Shown piece after piece: positions 1-7,191 of a DNA stretch of 12,299 bases; position 1 is the first letter of the stretch; each line of letters begins with the position of its first letter. Source of the stretch: an uncultured Methylocystaceae bacterium (lineage in GTDB: Bacteria > Pseudomonadota > Alphaproteobacteria > Rhizobiales > Beijerinckiaceae). Location of the stretch: NCBI GenBank assembly GCA_945956975.1, contig CAMFKC010000016.1, forward strand, positions 1 to 12,299, read 5' to 3'. Under the pieces are notes generated by a model that ran no database searches, was not told where the DNA came from, and saw nothing but the letters and a program-made list of their open reading frames with translations. The position numbers and the translations under genes are program-made.

Positions 1-22
1 ATCCAGAGCCGGGCCGGCGCTC

Positions 23-57
23 GGGATTGCTTCGTCGCTTCGCTCCTCGCAATGGCG
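23..57. repeat. Dispersed palindrome-type intergenic repeat
   Basis: The stretch starts GGGATTGCTTCGTCGCTTCG and ends CTCCTCGCAATGGCG. ATTGC at 26-30 is the exact reverse complement of GCAAT at 49-53, so the ends can pair around an imperfect middle. From memory, very similar elements are scattered through intergenic spaces of many alphaproteobacterial genomes; that is family knowledge and was not searched here. It lies about 35 bases downstream of the stop codon of the minus-strand exported-protein gene, so it could act as a 3' hairpin or terminator for that gene. Only one copy is present in this window. Confidence 0.55.
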
Positions 58-90
58 GCAGGGACTTCGCGGCTCGCAGGACAAGCGCGG

Positions 91-993
91 CTACTTGCCC
101 ACCCTCTCCACCAGCCCCTGCGCGCGCTCCACCAGCTTCGCATAAACCGGCGTCGCCTTGATCTTCTCCGCGTAGCAGGCGCGAAACGCCTTGTCGCCGT
201 CGCTGCGCAGCGTCTCGCCGAGGTTGGTGGCCTCCTCGTCCTTCATCGCGCCGGAGTGGCCCTTCTCGTAGGCTTCGTCCGACTTCTTCTCGGCGTCCTT
301 CCACACCTGCTCGCAGGCGGGAATGACAGGCGGTTTCGGGATGGCGCGCGCAACCAGGATGTAGATGCGGCCGCCGCGCTCTGTGCCGACGATCAGTTCG
401 TCCGGCGCGCCTGGGCCGTCGTCCTGCTGGCGGCGGTCGAGCATCGCGCGCGCGGTCACGCCTTCAGGCGCCTTGACCGGAATGTCGGCAAATTTCGTCA
501 CAGCCGCATCGGCGCTGATCGCCTGCGTGTAGAAGGCTTCCGCCGAGAGCGCGCCGGCGATGTCCTGCGGCACGTTGGGCATGTCCTTCTCCCACCAATC
601 CCTGTGTTCCTTCAGCCAGGCGCCGAACAGGCCTGATGTCGTGACATAGGCCTGCGTCTTGTCGGCGCCGACGTTGAATATCAGCGCGTCGAGCGAGCCG
701 AAGCCGACGTCGTCCTTCATCAGCGTGTCGATCGCATACTTGCCCTCGCCGGTCGCGCCGGCGACGCCGGGCTTGCCGACGATCTTGCGCATCTTGCCTT
801 GGAGATCGGCGAGGGCACGCTTCAGCGGCGCCTCGATCTTCGCGAAGTCGATTTCCTTGCCGGGATTGAAGCGCGCGATATAGACGTTGCGGCTTTTGAG
901 ATAATCATCCTCCAGCGCATCGGCGCGCGCCTGCGTTGCGCCGAGCGCCGCCGCGCAGAGGCCGAGAGCGAGGAAGTTGCGAAGAGCTTTCAT
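91..993 (-). CDS. Exported protein of unknown function (300 aa)
   Basis: I do not recognise this protein. It begins with a clear Sec-type signal peptide: K2 and R5, a hydrophobic core at about residues 7-19, then A-R-A at 22-24, giving probable cleavage before D25. The mature part of about 276 residues is charged and has no further membrane segment. It contains an aromatic patch (W133, W134) and only two cysteines, C227 and C273, which could form a disulfide in the periplasm. The C-terminal third is rich in Lys and Glu and looks helical. The start codon overlaps the stop of the upstream exported-protein gene (ATGA at 990-993), which implies translational coupling, and no strong ribosome binding site is visible. 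The pair probably works together in the periplasm. The signal peptide and reading frame are firm; the function is open. Confidence 0.85.
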   Translation of the reverse strand: MKALRNFLALGLCAAALGATQARADALEDDYLKSRNVYIARFNPGKEIDFAKIEAPLKRALADLQGKMRKIVGKPGVAGATGEGKYAIDTLMKDDVGFGSLDALIFNVGADKTQAYVTTSGLFGAWLKEHRDWWEKDMPNVPQDIAGALSAEAFYTQAISADAAVTKFADIPVKAPEGVTARAMLDRRQQDDGPGAPDELIVGTERGGRIYILVARAIPKPPVIPACEQVWKDAEKKSDEAYEKGHSGAMKDEEATNLGETLRSDGDKAFRACYAEKIKATPVYAKLVERAQGLVERVGK

Positions 994-1634
994 GGACGTT
1001 TCGCCTGTATGGTCTTGGGCGCATTGCCCGCGCCGCTGCGAGTCTTGATGTGGATGTCGTCGCCCGCGATCGTCACGTCGCCATCCCAGCGGTCGCCGAG
1101 CGCGACGCTGCGCAGGTTGGTCAGCGTTACGCGCGTATAGAGCTTGCCCTCGTCGTCGAAGCCGCGCGTGGGCGCGAGATCGAGCACGTGCAGGTTTGTG
1201 AAGACGCCGCTGCCGCCGCCATTGTAGGTCGCGACCGCGATGAGCAGGCCGCTCTTCGTGGCGCCGATGTAGCGATAGGCGGTCTCTTCGGCTTCGCGGC
1301 CCTTCTCCGCCGCCCTGCCCTGCGTGACCCAGGCGCCGTTCTGCCTGATCGCGTCGAAATAGAAGTTGCTGCCGACGGCGGCGTCGAGATCGACCGAAGT
1401 CCAGATGCTGCCGCTGTCGGCGAGATTGCCGTCGCCGAAATCGCGGAAGATTTCCGGCGGGATCGGCTTGCCGCGCAGGGTGAAGCTCTTGCGCGCTTCG
1501 GCGACGAGACCGGCGGCTTCGCCCGCTTCCGCGGCGTGAAGAGGCCCGGTCAAGGCGCCGAGCGTCAGCAGAGCGCCGAAGGATGCGAGCAGCGCGCGCC
1601 GCGTGGGCACGAAGCTGGGACTGTTGGAGTTCAT
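990..1634 (-). CDS. Exported protein of unknown function (214 aa), twin-arginine-like signal
   Basis: I do not recognise the family. I chose the ATG at 1634 although the frame stays open to 1964, because it places a signal peptide right at the N-terminus: T-R-R at 11-13, a hydrophobic stretch at about 14-32, and a cleavage-like L-H-A before A35. The two arginines followed by a moderately hydrophobic segment resemble a Tat signal, but the full S-R-R-x-F-L-K motif is absent, so Sec export is also possible. The mature part of about 180 residues has no cysteine and looks like a beta-rich soluble domain, with many alternating hydrophobic and polar residues and a glycine run at 139-143. Its stop overlaps the start of the next gene by four bases, so the two are probably made together. 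The upstream 110 residues of open frame are Arg-rich and look non-coding. Confidence 0.8.
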   Translation of the reverse strand: MNSNSPSFVPTRRALLASFGALLTLGALTGPLHAAEAGEAAGLVAEARKSFTLRGKPIPPEIFRDFGDGNLADSGSIWTSVDLDAAVGSNFYFDAIRQNGAWVTQGRAAEKGREAEETAYRYIGATKSGLLIAVATYNGGGSGVFTNLHVLDLAPTRGFDDEGKLYTRVTLTNLRSVALGDRWDGDVTIAGDDIHIKTRSGAGNAPKTIQAKRP

Positions 1635-1708
1635 GTCGAGATTGTTGCGTGACGGACGCGCCAATGCTGCGTCAAAACGCACGACAGCGTCAAAGCGGGG
1701 CGATGCGC

Positions 1709-1870
1709 TCAGAGAATGACAAAAAGCAGCGACAGGAAGGCGCGCCAATAACCCATACCGCTTCTTGCGCGCGGCGCGGCGGGTTCGTCGTCGGTGTAGG
1801 AAACCGCGCCATAGCCCGCAGCGTCTGCGTAGCGCAGCAGCAGGGCGGCATTGGCGGTCGCGGTTCTCAT
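1709..1870 (-). CDS. Possible small protein, 53 aa, hydrophobic C-terminus
   Basis: A 53-codon frame starts at an ATG at 1870, in the gap between the second glycosyltransferase and the exported-protein pair. The product has an Ala-rich N-terminal half containing L-L-R-Y-A-D-A-A-G-Y-G-A-V-S-Y, a short Pro/Ala/Arg linker at about 30-36, and a hydrophobic end W-R-A-F-L-S-L-L-F-V-I-L that could dip into the membrane. The composition (Tyr, Asp, Glu, and few of the Arg runs typical of GC-rich shadow frames) is more protein-like than most overlapping frames nearby. There is no clear Shine-Dalgarno sequence upstream. The frame continues upstream inside the glycosyltransferase gene, where it is only a shadow. 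I cannot assign a function, and it may not be real. Confidence 0.4.
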   Translation of the reverse strand: MRTATANAALLLRYADAAGYGAVSYTDDEPAAPRARSGMGYWRAFLSLLFVIL

Positions 1871-1905
1871 GCTTAGGATTAAGGCACGCGATTGCGAAGG
1901 TTTCG

Positions 1906-2946
1906 TTACACGCCCATGTCCGCGCCCAACGCGGTAAACAATCTGCTGTACCGCGCCGCAGCATCGTCCCACGAATAGAGTTTCGCGCGCTCTTCGCCCG
2001 CAGCCGACAGCCGCGTGCGCAACCAGGAATCGCCCGCCAGCGCCTTCATGCCTGCGGCGATCTCTGCGACAGACGCGGGATCCACGAGCAGCGCGGCATC
2101 GCCCGCCACTTCCTGCGTGGCGGTGGCGGCGCTCGTCAGCACCGGCGCGCCGCAGGCCATGGCCTCGATGATCGGCAGGCCGAAGCCTTCGTAGAGCGTG
2201 GGAAAGAGAAAGGCCTCGGCGCCGGCGATCAGCGGACCCATGTGCTCGTCCGCGACATAGCCGACGAGTTTGGTTCGCGGGACATCGCCGACCGGCCCCA
2301 TGTCGCCGAAGACATGTGTGCGCGCGAGATTGCCGGATACGACGAGATGCAGATCGGGCGGCAGATCGGGCAGCGCCGCGGCCCAGGCCTCGAGCGCGCG
2401 AGACAGGTTCTTGCGGCGGTCGGAGGTCGCCTGCAGCAGGAAGTAGCGGCGCGGCAGGTCGAGCGCTGCGCGCGTCGCCGCGATGGCGTCGGGGGCGTAG
2501 CGGCGGAACTGTTCGCTCACGCCATTGCCGATGACGTCGATCGCCGAGGCGTCCAGCCCGTACCAATGCGCGATGCGCTGGCGCGAGAATTCCGAGACGG
2601 TGACAACCTTGGCGGCGCGCTTCATCAGCGGCGGCAGCAGCATGCGATAGGCGCGCGCGAAATTGGCGGAGAAGAATTCGGGCGCATCGAGAAACGCGAC
2701 ATCGTGCAGCGTGACCACCTGCCGCGCCTTCATGATCGGGCCTGTCGCCGACGGCGACCACAGCAGCTTGCCGATGGTGCGCAGCGGCAGGACGGCCTGC
2801 TCCCACGCATGGCCCTTCACGCCGCCGAGCGGCGTCGAGGGCGCAACGGCCTCGACCGGGCCGAGACGCTTGAGGATTTCAGCAGTCACGCGCTGCTGCC
2901 CGCCCATCGAAAAGGCGGTGACGCGCGCGTTTACGGCGAGACGCAT
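1906..2946 (-). CDS. GT4-family glycosyltransferase (346 aa)
   Basis: This is a cytoplasmic glycosyltransferase with the GT-B fold that would move a sugar from a nucleotide-activated donor to a glycan or lipid-linked acceptor. The N-terminal half has the acceptor-side pattern T-L-H-D at 79-82 and S-E-F-S-R at 118-122. The C-terminal half carries the donor-site signature E-G-F-G-L-P-I-I-E at 253-261, the EX7E motif of GT4, followed by A-M-A-C-G-A-P-V-L. The length is slightly short but complete for GT4. I chose the ATG at 2946 because it opens directly into the first beta strand (M-R-L-A-V-N-A-R); the 72 residues of open frame before it are Arg-rich and lie inside the upstream gene. It overlaps the upstream glycosyltransferase by 16 bases, so the two are probably co-translated and act in one glycan pathway. 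Donor and acceptor cannot be read from the sequence. Confidence 0.9.
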   Translation of the reverse strand: MRLAVNARVTAFSMGGQQRVTAEILKRLGPVEAVAPSTPLGGVKGHAWEQAVLPLRTIGKLLWSPSATGPIMKARQVVTLHDVAFLDAPEFFSANFARAYRMLLPPLMKRAAKVVTVSEFSRQRIAHWYGLDASAIDVIGNGVSEQFRRYAPDAIAATRAALDLPRRYFLLQATSDRRKNLSRALEAWAAALPDLPPDLHLVVSGNLARTHVFGDMGPVGDVPRTKLVGYVADEHMGPLIAGAEAFLFPTLYEGFGLPIIEAMACGAPVLTSAATATQEVAGDAALLVDPASVAEIAAGMKALAGDSWLRTRLSAAGEERAKLYSWDDAAARYSRLFTALGADMGV

Positions 2947-4217
2947 GCGGCGGCTCCGGTCGCGTTCTGCAACGCGCCCTGCGGCGCGGCGGCGAGCATG
3001 CCGCGATAGGCCTTCTCCAGCCGCTCGACATGGCGCGCGAGCGTCGGCGGATCGCGCCAATAGGCGGCGTGCGCCGCGCGCGACATGCGCCGCACCGTCG
3101 CGTCGTCCTGCATCGCCTTCAGCGCGCGCGCGAGATCGTCGGCATCGCCCGACTTGAACCACAAGCCCATTTCACCATCGGCGATCTCTTCGCGGCCCGC
3201 GCAAACGTCGGAGACGATGACGGGCGTGCCGGACGCCTTGGCTTCGAGCACTGTCAGCGGCTGGCCTTCATACCAGCGCGAGGGGAAGACCAGCGCGCGC
3301 GCCTCGCGCAGCGCTTTTCGCGCAACCTCCGGCTTCTGCCAGCCGAGAATGCGCGCTTCGGGATATTTTTCGCGAAGCTCGGCGGCGGCTGGACCGTCGC
3401 CGACGAAGGTCGGAACGAGGCCGACCTTTCGCGCCGCCTCGGCAAACAGGAGCGGCCCCTTTTCCGGCGAGATGCGGCCGACGAAAATCATGTCGCCCGA
3501 TGCCGGCTCGGCCTTCGGCCCGAGATCGTTCGTCGCGACGGGATTGGAGATGGCGTGCAGGCGCGCATCCTTCGGCACGTAGGGCGCGATGATGTCGCGC
3601 TGCACGTTCGAAATGCAGATGAAATCCGAGAAGCCGTCGCGCAGGCCCACGATTCCGTTCGCCATGGCCAGACGCGCGCTGCGCCAGACCTTTCGTGGAT
3701 AGGAGACAGCGTCGCAATTCGTCGCGAGGCACGCGGCGCCGAGAGGCGTGCGTTCGCAGAGTTCGTGCGCGTTGTAATCGTAGAAGCCGCCGGTCGGGCA
3801 GAACAGGAAGTAGTCGTGCAGCGTGAAGATGGCCGGCAGGCTGGACTGGCGGATGGCGGGCGCGATCGAGGGCGAGAGCGCCTTGGCCCATCCGTGCACG
3901 TGCACGATGGTGCGGCCGGGCGGCATGCCCGCGAGAAGATTGCTCAGCGCTTCCTGCGCGGCCGCGTTCCAGACGCCCTGCGCCGCGCCCCTCAGTTTCG
4001 ACGAAGCGCCGAGCAGGTCCGTCTGGCCGAGGCAGACGACCTCGATCCCATTGTCGCGCAGCAGCGGATCGACAGGGCCTGCGGCGGCGAAGACGATGGG
4101 CCGGTGACCGGCGGCCTTGAGGCCTATCGCGGAATCGAAGGCGACCTTGGCCTGCCCGCCGGTAACCGAGGCATGGTCGAGGCAGATGACGATCGTAAGG
4201 TTTTGCTGCACAGCCAT
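2931..4217 (-). CDS. GT4-family glycosyltransferase with four-cysteine insert (428 aa)
   Basis: This is a GT-B fold glycosyltransferase of family GT4. The glycine-rich first loop is at S17-V-T-G-G21, the donor-domain motif F-V-G-R-I-S-P-E-K-G at 245-254, and the EX7E motif E-G-Q-P-L-T-V-L-E at 317-325. After H134-D-Y comes a cluster of four cysteines, C140, C154, C163 and C168, within a Gly/Tyr/Asn-rich segment. I recall the same spacing in a subgroup of bacterial GT4 enzymes, where metal binding is plausible but not shown here. It is cytoplasmic, with no signal peptide or membrane span. The start at 4217 fits the first strand (L-T-I-V-I-C-L-D). It is the first gene of the minus-strand block and overlaps the next glycosyltransferase by 16 bases. 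It diverges from parE across about 120 bases. The role is probably capsule, exopolysaccharide or LPS sugar addition; the exact substrate is unknown. Confidence 0.92.
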   Translation of the reverse strand: MAVQQNLTIVICLDHASVTGGQAKVAFDSAIGLKAAGHRPIVFAAAGPVDPLLRDNGIEVVCLGQTDLLGASSKLRGAAQGVWNAAAQEALSNLLAGMPPGRTIVHVHGWAKALSPSIAPAIRQSSLPAIFTLHDYFLFCPTGGFYDYNAHELCERTPLGAACLATNCDAVSYPRKVWRSARLAMANGIVGLRDGFSDFICISNVQRDIIAPYVPKDARLHAISNPVATNDLGPKAEPASGDMIFVGRISPEKGPLLFAEAARKVGLVPTFVGDGPAAAELREKYPEARILGWQKPEVARKALREARALVFPSRWYEGQPLTVLEAKASGTPVIVSDVCAGREEIADGEMGLWFKSGDADDLARALKAMQDDATVRRMSRAAHAAYWRDPPTLARHVERLEKAYRGMLAAAPQGALQNATGAAACVSP

Positions 4218-4340
4218 CGCTCGACATTACCGCCGCTGCTTTAAGGCCGCGTAACCGCGCCCCGTTTCCGTTTCGTTCGCATTTCTCCGCGGCGCGTGGC
4301 ATACAGCCCCATGGCGAACCGAATCAGCGTAAAACGCGGC

Positions 4341-6380
4341 ATGGCCGACAACAGCGATCTGTTTGGCGGCGCGGCGCGCAAGGCCGCGCCTGCGACCCCC
4401 GCGAAGAAAGAGACCAACCGCGCCGGCACCCCCGGCGAGGCCGGCTATACGGCCGCCTCGATCGAGGTGCTCGAGGGGCTGGAGCCCGTCCGCCGGCGAC
4501 CGGGCATGTATATCGGCGGAACGGACGAGACCGCGCTGCATCACCTCTTCGCCGAAGTGATCGACAATTCGATGGACGAGGCGGTGGCGGGCCACGCGAC
4601 CTTCATCGAGGTCGATCTCGACGCCGACGGCTTTGTCACCGTCACCGACAACGGGCGCGGCATGCCGGTCGACCCGCATCCGAAGTTTCCGAAGAAGTCG
4701 GCGCTCGAGGTCATCATGACCATGCTGCACGCTGGCGGCAAATTCGATTCCGGCGCCTACCAGACCTCGGGCGGCCTGCACGGCGTCGGCGTCTCCGTCG
4801 TCAATGCGCTCTCGGATTCGCTGGAAGTGGAAGTCGCGCGCGGCCAGCAGCTCTACCGCCAGACATTTTCGCGCGGCCTTCCCACCTCGAAGCTTCTGCA
4901 GGTCGGCGCGGTGAAGAACCGGCGCGGCACGCGCGTGCGCTTCCATCCCGATCCGCAGATTTTCGGCAAGGGCGCGCATTTCCGCCCTGCCCGCCTGTTC
5001 CGCATGGCGCGGTCCAAGGCCTATCTGTTCGGCGGCGTGGAAATCCGCTGGAAATGCGCAGCCTCGCTGGTCGAGGGCACGGATACGCCGGCCGAGGCTG
5101 TCTTCCGCTTCCCCGGCGGCCTCAAGGATTATCTGGCGCGCGAGATCGAGGGCAAGGAGACGGTCACACCCGAGCCCTTCGCCGGCAAGGTGGAGCGCGA
5201 GGGCGGGCACGGCTCGCTCGAATGGGCGATCTGCTGGCTGCCCGCCGACGACGGCTTCACCAATTCCTATTGTAACACGATCCCGACGCCCGATGGCGGC
5301 ACGCACGAGGCGGGCTTCCGTCTCGCGCTGCTGCGCGGCCTCAAGGATCACGCCGAGCGCGTCGGCATGGCGAAGCGCGCCGCGCAGATCACCGGCGACG
5401 ACGCCGTCGGCCAGACGGCGGCGATGATCTCGGTCTTCATCCGGGAGCCGGAATTCCAGGGGCAGAACAAGAGCCGCCTGATGACGGTGGAGGCTTCCCG
5501 CATCGTGGAAGCCACCGTGCGCGACGCCTTCGACCATTGGCTCGCGGGTTCGCCGACGCAGGCGACGCAGCTCCTGAATTTCGTGATCGAGCGCGCCGAG
5601 GACCGCCTGCGCCGCCGCGCGGAAAAGGACGTGCAGCGCAAGACTGCGACGCGCAAGCTGCGCTTGCCCGGCAAGCTCGCGGATTGCTCGAACTCGGGAT
5701 CGGCGGGGTCGGAACTGTTCATCGTCGAGGGCGATTCGGCCGGCGGCTCCGCCAAGCAGGCGCGTGACCGGTCGAACCAGGCCGTGCTGCCGCTGCGCGG
5801 CAAGATCCTGAACGTGGCTTCGGCCACGCGCGACAAGCTTGCCGCCAACCAGCAGATTTCCGATCTCGTGCAGGCGCTGGGCTGCGGCGTCGGAACCAAT
5901 TATCGGCCGGACGACCTGCGCTACGACCGCATCATCATCATGACGGACGCGGACGTGGACGGCGCGCATATCGCATCGCTGCTCATCACCTTCTTCTATC
6001 GGCAGATGCCGCGCCTGATCGAGGAAGGCCATCTCTTCATCGCCGCGCCGCCGCTCTACAAGCTCACGCAAGGCACGAAGAGCGTCTATGCGCGCGACGA
6101 CGCGCATCGCGTGGAACTGGAAAAGTCCGTGCTGACGGGCAAGGGCAAGATCGAGGTCTCGCGCTTCAAGGGCCTCGGCGAAATGCTGCCGGCGCAGTTG
6201 AAGGAAACGACGATGGACCCGCGAAAGCGCACACTTCTGAAGGTGATGATCGCAGCCGAAGATCGCGACGAGACGGCGGATTCCGTGGAGCGGTTGATGG
6301 GCAACAAGCCGGAGGCGCGGTTCGCGTTCATTCAGGAACGCGCGGCGTTTGCGCAGGAGCAGGATATCATCGACGTGTGA
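4341..6380 (+). CDS. parE: DNA topoisomerase IV subunit B (ParE)
   Basis: ParE is the ATPase subunit of topoisomerase IV, which with ParC unlinks daughter chromosomes. Numbered from the ATG at 4341 (679 aa), the GHKL ATPase shows E72-V-I-D-N76 (catalytic Glu and Mg-binding Asn), D103-N-G-R-G-M and the ATP-lid region Q141-T-S-G-G-L-H-G-V-G150. The TOPRIM domain shows E463-G-D-S-A-G-G, P-L-R-G-K-I-L-N and D536-A-D-V-D540, and R-F-K-G-L-G-E-M follows near the end. The phrases around K-T-A-T-R-K-L-R-L-P-G-K-L-A-D-C-S and the short C-terminus fit alphaproteobacterial ParE rather than GyrB. The start is uncertain: GTG 4296 and ATG 4311 are in frame, but homologues I recall begin close to D-L-F-G, favouring 4341. 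None of the three starts has a strong ribosome binding site. parC is not in the window. Confidence 0.95.
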   Translation: MADNSDLFGGAARKAAPATPAKKETNRAGTPGEAGYTAASIEVLEGLEPVRRRPGMYIGGTDETALHHLFAEVIDNSMDEAVAGHATFIEVDLDADGFVTVTDNGRGMPVDPHPKFPKKSALEVIMTMLHAGGKFDSGAYQTSGGLHGVGVSVVNALSDSLEVEVARGQQLYRQTFSRGLPTSKLLQVGAVKNRRGTRVRFHPDPQIFGKGAHFRPARLFRMARSKAYLFGGVEIRWKCAASLVEGTDTPAEAVFRFPGGLKDYLAREIEGKETVTPEPFAGKVEREGGHGSLEWAICWLPADDGFTNSYCNTIPTPDGGTHEAGFRLALLRGLKDHAERVGMAKRAAQITGDDAVGQTAAMISVFIREPEFQGQNKSRLMTVEASRIVEATVRDAFDHWLAGSPTQATQLLNFVIERAEDRLRRRAEKDVQRKTATRKLRLPGKLADCSNSGSAGSELFIVEGDSAGGSAKQARDRSNQAVLPLRGKILNVASATRDKLAANQQISDLVQALGCGVGTNYRPDDLRYDRIIIMTDADVDGAHIASLLITFFYRQMPRLIEEGHLFIAAPPLYKLTQGTKSVYARDDAHRVELEKSVLTGKGKIEVSRFKGLGEMLPAQLKETTMDPRKRTLLKVMIAAEDRDETADSVERLMGNKPEARFAFIQERAAFAQEQDIIDV

Positions 6381-6426
6381 GAGTCACAGTCGCCACTCAC
6401 ACCGGCCTGGACCTTTCCAGCAACTT

Positions 6427-6466
6427 CATCCTGAGGAGCCTGCGCAGCAGGCGTCTCGAAGGATGG
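6427..6466 (+). repeat. Rhizobial-type palindromic element, copy A
   Basis: This 40-base element begins CATCCTGAGGAGC and ends GCGTCTCGAAGGATGG. Its own ends pair imperfectly (CATCCT with AGGATG, GGAG/GAG with CTC), and the centre CTGC-GCA-GCAG forms a small stem-loop. It lies 46 bases after the parE stop codon, in the gap between convergent genes. Elements of this sequence type are, from memory, abundant between genes in rhizobial genomes. Confidence 0.75.
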
Positions 6467-6488
6467 CCAAGCCAGAGCGCTGAACCTG

Positions 6489-6526
6489 CCATCCTTCGAG
6501 ACGCGCCTTCGGCGCTCCTCAGGAGG
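6489..6526 (-). repeat. Rhizobial-type palindromic element, copy B (inverted)
   Basis: Read on the minus strand, this copy begins CCTCCTGAGGAGC and ends GCGTCTCGAAGGATGG, nearly identical to copy A at 6427-6466. Only the centre differs: GCC-GAA-GGC in place of CTGC-GCA-GCAG. Both centres keep self-complementary arms, so the fold is conserved while the bases change. It lies in the opposite orientation 22 bases after copy A. Confidence 0.75.
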
Positions 6527-6540
6527 ATTGGGGAATTGGC

Positions 6541-7032
6541 TCACCGCCCCTTCGGCAGCACCGAAAACAGCGCCGCGCGCGCGTTCTCGCCTGCGATCTT
6601 CTCGATCGACTCCTGGGTCGAGCCGGCCTTGTAGCCCTTGTCGGCGAGCGCGGCCTGCAGCGCGTCCGGCGTCATCTTCAGCAGCGGCGCGAGATCGGCG
6701 ATGGGCGCCTTCATCATGATGCGCATGGGGATCGCGGGTGAGCCGCCCTGCTGCTTGCCGCTGAGCGCGGGCCAGGCGAAGGGCACGGCGATGACGAGGC
6801 TCGCGATCACCGGCAGCCACAGCACGCCGCGCTTCGCGTAGAGCACCAGCGGGTTCCAGTTCTTCCAGACGTGCAGGACGAAGGGGAGGAGCAACAGCAT
6901 GCTCAGCCACTCGTGCATCTCGTGGAAATAGCCCTGCCCGACATGCAGGAAGAGCGCGACGCCTGAAATGGTGGAGACGGCGAAGAGGCCGAGCGTGAGC
7001 GGTGTGGCGAGCCGATTGAGAAACAGATTCAT
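6541..7032 (-). CDS. DUF4405 (flavinylation-associated cytochrome-type) membrane protein
   Basis: This inner-membrane protein of 163 residues has three predicted spans at about 9-29, 42-57 and 69-88, then a soluble tail. Histidines sit where b-type haem ligands would be: H30, H37 and H40 near the end of the first span and its following loop, and H54 in the second; H40 and H54 are 14 residues apart, typical of transmembrane haem pairs. The segment F-H-E-M-H-E-W-L followed by L-H-V-W-K-N-W matches the DUF4405 family, whose members are thought to pass electrons at the membrane. The tail from about 107 (I-A-D-L-A-P-L-L-K-M-T-P-D-A-L) looks like paired helix-hairpin repeats that I associate with some DUF4405 proteins. 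An AAAGG lies seven bases before the ATG at 7032. It converges on parE and diverges from the dehydrogenase gene. The partner protein is unknown. Confidence 0.75.
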   Translation of the reverse strand: MNLFLNRLATPLTLGLFAVSTISGVALFLHVGQGYFHEMHEWLSMLLLLPFVLHVWKNWNPLVLYAKRGVLWLPVIASLVIAVPFAWPALSGKQQGGSPAIPMRIMMKAPIADLAPLLKMTPDALQAALADKGYKAGSTQESIEKIAGENARAALFSVLPKGR

Positions 7033-7182
7033 GACATGACCTTTCCGGAGCAGCCTCCGGTGTTTTCCCTCGGCGCGAGCCTATGCCTTTCTCCCGTCTT
7101 CTGAAGGGGACGCAATGTCGCGCTGTCGCAGCGATTTGCGGCGCCTTTTCGACGGGTCGCGTTTCAGGCTAGCTGCGCGCGT

Positions 7183-7187
7183 GGAGG
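7183..7187 (+). promoter_or_regulatory. Ribosome binding site of the Ldh2-family gene
   Basis: GGAGG lies four bases before the ATG at 7192, the strongest Shine-Dalgarno match in the window. It fixes the start of the dehydrogenase gene. Confidence 0.7.
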
Positions 7188-7191
7188 ACAG

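Larger units (their letters stand above)
6427..6526. terminator. Putative bidirectional terminator formed by the inverted repeat pair
   Basis: The two oppositely oriented palindromes can pair with each other to form one long hairpin with a loop of about 22 bases. The hairpin lies exactly between the 3' ends of parE (6380) and the DUF4405 gene (6541). Its position and symmetry suit stopping transcription from both sides and protecting 3' ends. There is no U-run, so it would not be a classical intrinsic terminator. The function is inferred from structure and position only. Confidence 0.4.

Noticed and set aside
1670..1693. Two TTGACG hexamers 18 bases apart on the minus strand upstream of the 214-aa exported-protein gene
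   Set aside because: They resemble -35 elements, but neither has a convincing -10 at a normal distance, so I did not call a promoter or operator.
1765..3009. A 414-codon plus-strand frame opposite the second glycosyltransferase
   Set aside because: Arg-rich shadow composition and no motif, while the minus strand carries a complete GT4 signature.
3030..4244. A 404-codon plus-strand frame opposite the first glycosyltransferase
   Set aside because: Shadow of the GT4 gene; no recognisable domain or ribosome binding site.
4227..6107. A 626-codon open frame antisense to parE
   Set aside because: It is rich in Arg, Ala, His and Asp with no domain, and lies fully opposite the well-supported parE. 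Long antisense frames are common in GC-rich DNA with strong third-position bias.
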